DNA of 45,740 nt from Chloroflexota bacterium. GTDB lineage: Bacteria; Chloroflexota; Anaerolineae; Anaerolineales; UBA4823. Below the pieces are notes generated by a model. That model was not told the origin of the DNA and ran no database searches. It saw nothing but the letters and a program-made list of their open reading frames with translations. This document shows positions 35,746-42,610 of the stretch, in pieces; the first letter of the stretch is position 1, and each line of letters opens with the position of its first letter. The DNA is taken from NCBI GenBank assembly GCA_020349245.1, contig CP070764.1, positions 1,988,303 to 2,034,042 on the forward strand, written 5' to 3'. The position numbers and the translations under genes were made by a program.

Positions 35746-35949
35746 CTACCCGAATGTTCCCTCAGAAGAACCTTTTTCTGGAGGGATAGCCGACTGCTCA
35801 TTGGTATCTAAGAAGTCTAAGGAAATTGGGAAGAGCCAGGTCACTAGTAAAGCTGTATTACACGTCTGGCAGATTAATTTTTGCCCAATCTTTGGCTCAG
35901 AATCGAATTGAATGCGTTGCTGGCATTCCGGACAAATTGTATTAATCAT
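35746..35949 (-). CDS. LysW-like zinc-ribbon protein
   Basis: A 67-residue protein: CPEC (Cys6/9) and CQTC (Cys27/30), 17 residues apart. ALLVTWLFPISLDF follows, where Phe replaces the usual Trp, then a neutral tail (NEQSAIPPEKGSSEGTFG). The TW-L-x-P block is closest to the 58-residue ribbon protein at 39888-40064. It is downstream of a pseudo-response-regulator gene, like that paralogue. A conserved 16-bp element is 90 bp upstream. Confidence 0.8.
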   Translation of the reverse strand: MINTICPECQQRIQFDSEPKIGQKLICQTCNTALLVTWLFPISLDFLDTNEQSAIPPEKGSSEGTFG

Positions 35950-36039
35950 AATTTCAAGGTTTCTAGAATCAGAATATGTTGTTTAAATAGTAAAGGTGTT
36001 GAATGAATATGGAAAGTATGTATTAAATGATCGTCCCCC

Positions 36040-36055
36040 ATCGAAATTTTTATAC
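36040..36055 (-). promoter_or_regulatory. Conserved AT-rich element, copy 2
   Basis: ATCGAAATTTTTATAC on the plus strand, between the pseudo-response regulator stop (36136) and the ribbon gene start (35949). The right half AATTTTTATAC is identical to copies 1, 3 and 5. Confidence 0.5.
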
Positions 36056-36135
36056 AGATCAGTAATTCCCCCTGAGAAGAAGTGCAGTTTTAATCTAGGT
36101 TAGTCAACTGGAGAACGCAGCTTGAAGCCGGTTGA

Positions 36136-36816
36136 TTAACGGGTGAAATAATACCCGATTCCAACTTCGGTCAGGATATATTGAGGATTACGGGGATCCG
36201 CTTCAATTTTTGAACGCACTCTCTGTATCAAACCCCGAACTAACTCCCGATTCCCTTCACCTGTGTATCCCCAAACATGTTCAACAATCTGATCGGTGGG
36301 GATTATCTGCCCGACATGGGTCATAAGTGTAAAGAGTAAGCGGAATTCCAGGTGGGTCAATCGTTTTGATTCTCCTTCACCGACTTGGACAGTGCGGTCA
36401 GATGGGTCAAGGATGATATCTTGCTGGGAAAGCCTGGGCAGGCTGAAAAATGGGACCCCGGTGCTGCGTCGGATTATTGCCCGGATCTGTGAAAGCAGGA
36501 CCCGGACACTATAGGGTCGGATCACAACCAGGTCTGCCCCAGCTTCAAGGTAATCGACGTGGATATCATCCGGGAGCAAATCAGCCACAAGAAAAATTGG
36601 TACAACAGTGTGAGCCCGCAGCTGTTTGATCTGGACCAATGATTTTGAATGTTCTCCAGTAAGAACGACCATGATTAAATCCGCAGGATTTTCTGGCCAT
36701 GCTTCAATTGCCAGATCAAGGTTGTTGACACTGCGAACCATGAAACCCGCTTTGTGCAGAATCACTTGGATGACATTCGATTCATCTGCATGATGGCAAA
36801 ACAATATAGCCTGCAA
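36136..36816 (-). CDS. OmpR-type regulator with degenerate receiver domain
   Basis: A 226-residue protein with a TTG start (AGGAG 6 nt upstream). Residues 1-120 have the receiver fold. However the phospho-acceptor position (residue 51, after ADLIMV) is Val, the N-terminal acidic pair is replaced by CHHADE, and the conserved Lys is Arg (VIRPYS). The winged-helix domain (about 130-226) is intact: LTHLEFRLLFTLMTHVGQII, IVEHVWGYTGEGNRELVRGL and ILTEVGIGYYF. It is therefore probably phosphorylation-independent. It lies 9 bp downstream of the DHH gene and is a clear paralogue of the regulator at 40265-40975. No histidine kinase is encoded nearby. Confidence 0.88.
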   Translation of the reverse strand: MQAILFCHHADESNVIQVILHKAGFMVRSVNNLDLAIEAWPENPADLIMVVLTGEHSKSLVQIKQLRAHTVVPIFLVADLLPDDIHVDYLEAGADLVVIRPYSVRVLLSQIRAIIRRSTGVPFFSLPRLSQQDIILDPSDRTVQVGEGESKRLTHLEFRLLFTLMTHVGQIIPTDQIVEHVWGYTGEGNRELVRGLIQRVRSKIEADPRNPQYILTEVGIGYYFTR

Positions 36817-36825
36817 AATATACTC

Positions 36826-37833
36826 CTAAACCAGGGGAGTTCCTGGTGTCTCGAGATCGCCCTTTACCCGTTGTAAGGCAAGCCTTGTGAGCTGCTCGAT
36901 GAGTTCTACTGGATTTTGATCGCGGAGGCGAATTTGTCCACCTGCCATGGTGCCATGTCCTCCTGCAGTCCCGCGATTTCCAATAACATAACGGGCGATA
37001 GTTCCCGCACCAATTTGCTGGCTGCGGGACCGGATAGATAATATCAGGTCATCCTTGTATATCCCAAAACAGACGACCCAGATTGCACCCTGCAATCGCA
37101 ACAATGAGTCAGCAATTTCTGCACCGAGATCAGGATATTTCATCATACCGACTGTTGAAATCACCAAATCACCTTCATACACAAGGGTTGATTGGAAGGC
37201 AGAGGTCAAATTTTTAAAATAGGTGGATGGCACCTGGGCGCGTTCGATTTCAGCTAGCGCCTCCGCATCAACTTTTGGTTGTAGTAAGAAATACGCAGCT
37301 GCATCATTTGATGAAGCGCCTCGACCCAAACCCATCGTATCAGTTTTTATCCCGTAAAAAAGTGTGGTTGCTAAATAACGGGGGAAATCCAACCCGGCAT
37401 ATTGTATATATTCTGTGAGAATGGTTGCCGTGGAGCCGATTTCCGGTCGAATGTCAGCAAACTTGATAAAGGTATTTAATACCGGCAAGTTATGGTGATC
37501 AAATACGATTGATGCCGGGATGTCATGCGGAAGGGGGTTATTGCCCACTCCTGGTTGGGTATCAACCAAGGCTATCGGCAGGTTTTGCTGAAAGTCTTTA
37601 TGTCCAAGCTTGAATAGTGGGTTATTCAGGTAGCGAACCAGAGCTTTATTCTCTGCCCGACCAATAATGCCACGATAACCGATATGGGCTTTGATTTTCC
37701 ATTTCTCCTCAACCAGATATCGTAAGCCAATGGCTGCAGCTATGGCATCAGGATCAGGATCATTATGAGGAATAATCAGCAGTTGAGAGTGACCATTCAA
37801 GACAGCTTCTAAAGATTCGATCCTGGTTTCCAT
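36826..37833 (-). CDS. DHH-DHHA1 phosphoesterase (NrnA-like)
   Basis: A 335-residue protein. The metal-binding motifs of the DHH family are present: IPHNDPDPDAIAAA (residues about 21-34), LVDTQPG, VFDHHN (the DHH motif) and YGIKTDT. The DHHA1 domain ends with GGHGTMAGGQIRL. The plan matches NrnA-type nanoRNase/pAp phosphatases and also c-di-AMP or c-di-GMP hydrolysing relatives. The pseudo-response-regulator gene follows after 9 bp, so they form an operon. A nucleotide-signal or short-RNA degrading role beside transcription-factor-like genes is suggestive but unproven. Confidence 0.88.
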   Translation of the reverse strand: METRIESLEAVLNGHSQLLIIPHNDPDPDAIAAAIGLRYLVEEKWKIKAHIGYRGIIGRAENKALVRYLNNPLFKLGHKDFQQNLPIALVDTQPGVGNNPLPHDIPASIVFDHHNLPVLNTFIKFADIRPEIGSTATILTEYIQYAGLDFPRYLATTLFYGIKTDTMGLGRGASSNDAAAYFLLQPKVDAEALAEIERAQVPSTYFKNLTSAFQSTLVYEGDLVISTVGMMKYPDLGAEIADSLLRLQGAIWVVCFGIYKDDLILSIRSRSQQIGAGTIARYVIGNRGTAGGHGTMAGGQIRLRDQNPVELIEQLTRLALQRVKGDLETPGTPLV

Positions 37834-37938
37834 TGTGGTAAGTATACAGCAGATAAATAAATGCAGGAGATAAAATCCGTTTAATTATTTGATGTGGAAA
37901 TCTGTTAATAAATGAAGTGACAGTTGATCCGAATCAGC

Positions 37939-37981
37939 CCGATGTCCGACATAACACACGGGGTCGGTCGGTTCGCATCGG
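37939..37981. repeat. Bipartite inverted repeat
   Basis: CCGATG-T-CCGAC (37939-37950) pairs with GTCGG...CATCGG (37963-37967 and 37976-37981), with an 8-nt bulge on one side. It is notably GC-rich within an AT-rich 312-bp gap, about 105 bp upstream of the DHH gene. This could be an operator, the 3' hairpin of the small membrane-protein gene, or part of an unrecognised RNA. The rest of the gap holds nothing identified. Confidence 0.4.
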
Positions 37982-38145
37982 AAAAGGCAGGTCTGTTATC
38001 TGACAGGTAATAGCTTGCTAATCCAGCACAGATCAATGTTTAAAAAAACTTCAATCTCCCAGAATTTGGTTGGTTGATTGAGAGAAATCAATGTGTATCC
38101 GCGAAAGATTTCCCCAGATTAATCTGTCTCTGCATGCTCCAGCAA

Positions 38146-38451
38146 TTATTTACCTGGAGAGTCTTTATTTTGATTATTGAATAGGAGCTGTTGGTCTTCT
38201 GGCTTTAGTAGACTTGTCCCGTTCCAGAAGAAAATAAACATCACATAAATCAAAAGGGAAAAGGTACACACAGTTTGAGGGATATGAAAAATGGGGGCAA
38301 TTAATTTTTCTTCCAGAAATAAAATACTTGCTCCAAGAAGGAACATGAAAGTGAAATAAATCGAAATACCTGTCAAGCTGCCTTTTTTCACATTTCCCAT
38401 TCCAGCGATTAATATATATACGAAATTAGCGAATACTGGGTGTTTTTTCAA
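38146..38451 (-). CDS. Small two-helix membrane protein, hypothetical
   Basis: A frame of 101 codons starting at a TTG (38451) without a good ribosome site; an internal ATG (MGNVKKG...) is an alternative start. Two strong membrane segments (SIYFTFMFLLGASILFL and TVCTFSLLIYVMFIFFWNG) are separated by a short loop. The tail is polar. No family recognised. It lies downstream of the second GreA-like gene by 180 bp. Confidence 0.45.
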   Translation of the reverse strand: MKKHPVFANFVYILIAGMGNVKKGSLTGISIYFTFMFLLGASILFLEEKLIAPIFHIPQTVCTFSLLIYVMFIFFWNGTSLLKPEDQQLLFNNQNKDSPGK

Positions 38452-38631
38452 CTTAATCTAAAATCCCTGCTATAGATAATAATTTAACTTAGTACTTGAG
38501 CTTTTCTTTTGGCTCCAGTTATCAAAAAAGTCTATCCCTCGATTCTCAATGCTTCTTTGAAATATCTTATTGGTCACAGCGCTATGTGGGGGAGAGGGTG
38601 AACTTATATATAACCAGCTGATGCAATATCG

Positions 38632-39099
38632 CTAAATAACTTCAAGTAAGGAAACGGTGTAGATTCCCCCGGGTGATTTTATCACCACTTCATCACCGAC
38701 TGAGCGACCGATCAAGGCACTTCCAAGAGGTGAGGCAAATGATATCAAACCTTTTTCTGGAGCAGCCTCTACTGGACCAACAATGGTATAACTAACGGGT
38801 TCATTTCCCAATTCAGAAATTGTAACCCGTGAACCAATCTCAACGATGTTGCTATGTTGGTGGTAATCGATGATATCTGGGTCAGACAACAGAGTTTCTA
38901 ATTCTTGAATTCGACCTTCGATGAAAGCCTGTTGATCTTTTGCCATCACGAAATCTGGATCAATATCCCCATCGATCTCATTATTTCCAACAGAATCGCG
39001 TAGAAGAGCGGCGATCTCGGGTCTCTTAATCGTTCGCAAATATTCAAGTTCACTCAATAATTTCTTGTAACCAGATAAAGTCAAGTAAGAAGATGGCAC
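38632..39099 (-). CDS. GreA-like factor, second copy
   Basis: A 155-residue protein with a GTG start (GGGA 6-7 nt upstream). The coiled-coil half is closer to true GreA than the other copy: LSELEYLRTIKRPEIAALLRDS, then AKDQQAFIEGRIQELETLL. At the tip, GreA's GDLxEN is GDIDPD, so the Asp is kept and the Glu is lost. The C-terminal half is canonical (SYTIVGPVEAAPEKGLISFASPLGSALIGRSVGDEVVIKSPGG). It probably binds RNA polymerase; transcript-cleavage ability is uncertain. The tandem-ribbon gene lies 78 bp upstream. Confidence 0.88.
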   Translation of the reverse strand: MPSSYLTLSGYKKLLSELEYLRTIKRPEIAALLRDSVGNNEIDGDIDPDFVMAKDQQAFIEGRIQELETLLSDPDIIDYHQHSNIVEIGSRVTISELGNEPVSYTIVGPVEAAPEKGLISFASPLGSALIGRSVGDEVVIKSPGGIYTVSLLEVI

Positions 39100-39177
39100 A
39101 GATCATCCCTTTTTCGTGGAAGCCTTGTAGCCCTGGAGTAATTTTGAGTAAGCATATCTCTTCTTGTTAGGAACCAC

Positions 39178-39579
39178 TTAATCATCGTAACTATCAAGAC
39201 TTTCTTCGTAGTAATCGTCATCTTGATAATTATAGTCGTAGCTATCGTAAGGCCAATCTAGTTCGAGCGGGACCAAAGAAACTATCTCCAACTGCGCGTC
39301 ACATCCGGTACAAATCACCCTGTCTCCGACTTTGAATTTTGGACTGATGTGAACATTCTCTCGGCAAAGTGGACATTTTGCATTATTTTGATTGTTGCTT
39401 CTTTCTCGCCCGTTGGATTCCAAGTTTTCATCGTAGTATATCCAGTCTAGCTCAAGAGGTTCTAAATTAACCACCTCCAGCAATGCCTGGCAGGTAGGAC
39501 ATACAAATCGTTCAAGATACTTAACTTTATTAAGCAACTCAATTTTCTGTTCACAGATGGGACAATTTGGCGCGTTCAT
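39178..39579 (-). CDS. Tandem LysW-like protein with two zinc ribbons and acidic tail
   Basis: A 133-residue protein made of two ribbon modules. Module 1 is CPIC-x17-CPTC followed by LLEVVNLEPLELDW. A 25-residue linker rich in Asn, Glu and Arg follows. Module 2 is CPLC-x17-CTGC followed by QLEIVSLVPLELDW. A Tyr/Asp-rich tail (YDYNYQDDDYYEESLDSYDD) ends the protein, like that of the 31453-31677 protein. The second of two adjacent ATGs fits GAGG better and was chosen. The fusion suggests that the modules work as pairs or oligomers. It is located just upstream of the second GreA-like gene. Confidence 0.85.
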   Translation of the reverse strand: MNAPNCPICEQKIELLNKVKYLERFVCPTCQALLEVVNLEPLELDWIYYDENLESNGRERSNNQNNAKCPLCRENVHISPKFKVGDRVICTGCDAQLEIVSLVPLELDWPYDSYDYNYQDDDYYEESLDSYDD

Positions 39580-39682
39580 CATTTCCTCAATATATTTTCT
39601 AGACTAATTCTGTTCTTTCCCAGCACTTATCCCGGTGCTTATAATCTTCAACACTTGGTTCACTACCGTTGAGAAGATGGAT

Positions 39683-39818
39683 CAATTCCAATTAGATAGG
39701 ACACAAATTGATGATCTCGACCTGTCCATCGAATATTGAAAAGAGTAAATATTGTCCAATCTTTGTTCCCGCACCAATTAGAATCTGATCCCCACTTGAT
39801 AGGCATCACGATGACCAT
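39683..39818 (-). pseudogene. Decayed LysW-like ribbon gene
   Basis: From ATG 39818 the start reads MVIV, as in the neighbouring ribbon gene (MVII). After a one-base shift the frame continues as C-LS-S, exactly 17 residues, then F-SI-F, then QVEIINLCPI, an in-frame TAA (39694-39692) and LEL. Spacing equals the family pattern exactly. Three of four Cys are lost by what would be single-base changes (AGT, TTT and TTC for TGT/TGC), and the final Trp is TTG for TGG. It is too degenerate to encode a ribbon and is best explained as a dead paralogue. Confidence 0.65.
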
Positions 39819-39887
39819 TCCTTATTGAATTTCAAGGTGGAAACTCCAGTGGATAAAACCTGAAATTCTTTCACAATGGACAATAAA

Positions 39888-40064
39888 TCAACCTGACGGA
39901 TTTGAGATCAATGGATTATCTTCAACATAGTCCAAGGTCAAAGGGTAAAGCCAAGTCACTTCAAATGCTCTTTGACAATGAGGACAGGTGATTAGCCCCC
40001 TGATATCTGGTTCTTCATCCATAATTTTGAACTCGACCTGACAAGCCGGACAGATTATTACCAT
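39888..40064 (-). CDS. LysW-like zinc-ribbon protein, 58 residues
   Basis: A very short gene with a perfect AGGAGG 6-7 nt before the ATG at 40064. The protein starts MVIICPACQVEFKIMDEEP. Cys pairs at 5/8 and 26/29 are separated by 17 residues. AFEVTWLYPLTLDY follows and the end is ISNPSG. All family landmarks are intact, with Tyr in place of Trp. It has no acidic tail. It is downstream of the second pseudo-response regulator, mirroring the position of the 35746-35949 gene, and a conserved 16-bp element lies 105 bp upstream. Its length makes it easy to miss in automated annotation. Confidence 0.85.
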   Translation of the reverse strand: MVIICPACQVEFKIMDEEPDIRGLITCPHCQRAFEVTWLYPLTLDYVEDNPLISNPSG

Positions 40065-40168
40065 AATATATGTCCTCCTTTGCGTAAACAGATGTGCTTA
40101 ATATACTGGTCAGGTGTAAAAATTTCATGGAAAATCGATTGCATAGATGTATAAAATCGGTAAAAATC

Positions 40169-40184
40169 GTATTAATTTTTATAC
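40169..40184 (-). promoter_or_regulatory. Conserved AT-rich element, copy 3
   Basis: GTATTAATTTTTATAC on the plus strand, upstream of the 58-residue ribbon gene. A second, inverted half (TGTATAAAA, 40148-40156) lies 17 bp away, so the site may bind a dimer twice. Confidence 0.55.
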
Positions 40185-40264
40185 AAGAATTAAAAGCTCC
40201 CCAAGACTGCAAATAATAATTTCCAGGTCAAGGGATTGAATCCCCCCCCAAAGGTAATGTGGTT

Positions 40265-40975
40265 TTATCTGTCCCGATATTCTGCCGATGAAGGAGTGCG
40301 ATTAAAGTAATATCCGATACCTGGTTCTGTCAGTATGTAGCGCGGTTCCCTCGGGTTTGGTTCTACTTTTGAACGCAGTCTTTGAACAAGGCCGCGAACC
40401 AGCTCCCGGTTTCCTTCACCGGTATACCCCCACACGTGTTCCACAATCTGCTCCGTAGGAATGATCTGTCCAACATTCGTCATCAGTGTATAGAGAAGAC
40501 GGAATTCCAATTGAGTCAGCCTCTTTTCCTGGTCGTCTCCAACTTTTACTGATCGAACTGAAGGATCTAAAACTACTTCCTGCAACGAAAGGCTTGGCAA
40601 GCTGAAGAAAGCAATCCCCGCACTCCTTCTCAATAAAGCTTTTATTTGAGCCAATAAGAAGCGAATTCCATAAGGGCGGATGATAACCAGGTCAGCACCT
40701 GCCTCCAATAATTCAACCTGGGTGCTTTCATCTATTGGATCACAAATGATGCAAATTGGAATCACCGTATGTAGACGAATATTCTCGATGTGTTTCTTGG
40801 CTCGCTCGATATCTTCGGGCAAGGTGATCAAAACAAAATCAGCTGGCTGTTCAGGCCAGGCATCAATGGCTTTGCCGAGGTTATGAACGGTCCTCACGGT
40901 AAATCCTGCTCGCTGGAGTAGCAGAATGAGAACAGAAGCTTCTTCAATATGTGGGGAAAAAAGTAACGCCTGCAT
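40265..40975 (-). CDS. OmpR-type regulator with degenerate receiver domain, second copy
   Basis: A 236-residue paralogue of the regulator at 36136-36816. In the receiver, the phospho-acceptor position (residue 51, after ADFVLI) is Thr, the acidic pair is replaced by SPHIEE, and the conserved Lys is Arg (IIRPYG). The winged helix is complete and nearly identical to the first copy (EHVWGYTGEGNRELVRGL). The C terminus is 10 residues longer. The promoter region carries its own conserved 16-bp element, so it may be autoregulated. Transcribed towards the ribbon genes. Confidence 0.88.
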   Translation of the reverse strand: MQALLFSPHIEEASVLILLLQRAGFTVRTVHNLGKAIDAWPEQPADFVLITLPEDIERAKKHIENIRLHTVIPICIICDPIDESTQVELLEAGADLVIIRPYGIRFLLAQIKALLRRSAGIAFFSLPSLSLQEVVLDPSVRSVKVGDDQEKRLTQLEFRLLYTLMTNVGQIIPTEQIVEHVWGYTGEGNRELVRGLVQRLRSKVEPNPREPRYILTEPGIGYYFNRTPSSAEYRDR

Positions 40976-41405
40976 CTTGATTTACCTATTTTGGGTGATC
41001 GGAATTATCACGCAGCTTTGTACAAATATTTATACATTCAAACCGAGCTTCTATCATTTTAATAGACCTTTTCAACAAAAATTATACGCAGATTTTGTAG
41101 AATTCAATCACTAAATTCTCTGAGATTCGTTCTCTGCCTAGCTGGGGTATCAAATTATTTGATATTCATCGAAGATAAAAAAAGAATATAACCCTGGCAA
41201 TGCAATAAGTCCAAAGGTATCAAAACCAGGATTCCAGCAAATGGTGAATGTACTGCTGCAGGTAAGGAGATTATTGGATCCCGCGGTATAAATCCGCTGA
41301 GGATTTAACGGAAAGGATCGGGGAAAATCAGTTTCGAAAAGTTCTGGTAATTGATATATAATTCCGATTTTGAAATCTGGTCCAGCGAGTTGGAGATTAC
41401 TTATC
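40976..41405. other. Divergent intergenic region
   Basis: These 430 bp lie between the second pseudo-response regulator (minus) and the Na/Pi-like transporter (plus). Apart from the 16-bp element near 41020 and a tiny GCGG/CCGC hairpin near 41283-41297, nothing was recognised. Confidence 0.4.
41020..41035 (-). promoter_or_regulatory. Conserved AT-rich element, copy 4
   Basis: GTACAAATATTTATAC on the plus strand, 45 bp upstream of the regulator start. It is the most symmetrical copy: its reverse complement is GTATAAATATTTGTAC. Its promoter-proximal position suits autoregulation. Confidence 0.55.
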
Positions 41406-42602
41406 TTGCAAAAAGATAATCAGAACGCTACGAACATATCTCACGAAAAGACATCTGAAGAATCAAATCCGGCGGTCACCTCCCTTGATCAGAATCCCGG
41501 GATACAACTAGCTGATCATCGAGAAGAATATCTCGAAGTGAGAGATAGCAGCTGGTGGAGATCTATTAATCTCAGGAAGGTAGCTCTATTCACTATCAGT
41601 CTATACCTCTTCGTGCTGGCGATTACGCTGATGAAAGATGGTGCCAGAGGTGTCGGTCCACTGATCCAAGATTTATTTTCAATCTCAAACCCTGCAAACA
41701 GCCTTGGATTTGGTTGGCTGTCTGCTTACCTGGTGATGAGCGGATCTCCAATTGCTGCCTCTGCCCTCACGTTTTTTAATTCAGGGCTATTGGATGAGCT
41801 CAGCGCTTATGCAATGATCACGGGCAGCCGGCTGGGTGCAAGTTTCATCGTCCTGTTCATAGGAGTGATCTATGTCCTGCGGGGGCGTGATCGCTCAACA
41901 AACCTGAGCATGGGATTGTTGTCACTGATCATAACAGCCACCACTTATATTCCAAGCTACTTTCTTGGGACATACCTCTTGAGGGAAAAATTGCTTGATA
42001 GCTGGCAAATGGGATCAGGAGCAATGCTGGACGCTTTTTTTGATCAAGCGATTTACCCCATCTCAGGTTTTGTCGGCAGCCGATTGCCTGAATGGACCGT
42101 GTTTGTTATTGGATTGGGTGTCATCATGATCAGCTTCAGCCTTTTCGATAGATGCTTGCCGGAGATGACATTAAAAGAAAGCCAGGTGGGAAGAGTTTCT
42201 CGTGTGGTTTATCATCCATTAGTGATGTTTACACTTGGGGCATTAGTCACCTTGATTTCAATGTCGGTAACCCTTTCACTTAGTATATTAGTTCCCCTCA
42301 GCAATCGAGGTTTTGTCCGCCGGGAGAACGTTATCCCTTATATAATGGGAGCGAATATCACAACTTTTATTGATACCCTGTTTGCTGCTGCCTTATTGGA
42401 CAACCCAATTGCTTTCACAATTGTTATGGTAAGTATGATCAGTACCACAGTTGTGTCGGTAGCAATTTTGCTGACTTCCTTCCGCTACTACCAGCACATT
42501 TCATTGAAATTTGTAGGTTGGACAACATCCACAAATCGAAATATGGTGATATTCATAATAACAATATTTGTGATTCCATTACTATTATTGGGCTTTGCCT
42601 AA
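41406..42602 (+). CDS. Na/Pi-cotransporter-family membrane protein
   Basis: About 398 residues from the TTG at 41406, which has GGAG about 10 nt upstream; a TTG 36 bp earlier lacks a site. After a polar start of about 55 residues there are eight to nine membrane segments. The two inverted Na/Pi repeats are visible: FGWLSAYLVMSGSPIAASALTF plus ITGSRLGASFIVLF, and MSVTLSLSILVPLSNRGFV plus IPYIMGANITTFIDTLFAAAL. These carry the (G/S)xS and GANxxT-like substrate motifs of the family (PF02690). It likely transports phosphate or another anion with Na+. It is 8 bp upstream of a USP gene, suggesting coordinated control under stress or starvation. Confidence 0.82.
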   Translation: MQKDNQNATNISHEKTSEESNPAVTSLDQNPGIQLADHREEYLEVRDSSWWRSINLRKVALFTISLYLFVLAITLMKDGARGVGPLIQDLFSISNPANSLGFGWLSAYLVMSGSPIAASALTFFNSGLLDELSAYAMITGSRLGASFIVLFIGVIYVLRGRDRSTNLSMGLLSLIITATTYIPSYFLGTYLLREKLLDSWQMGSGAMLDAFFDQAIYPISGFVGSRLPEWTVFVIGLGVIMISFSLFDRCLPEMTLKESQVGRVSRVVYHPLVMFTLGALVTLISMSVTLSLSILVPLSNRGFVRRENVIPYIMGANITTFIDTLFAAALLDNPIAFTIVMVSMISTTVVSVAILLTSFRYYQHISLKFVGWTTSTNRNMVIFIITIFVIPLLLLGFA

Positions 42603-42610
42603 GAAAGGAA

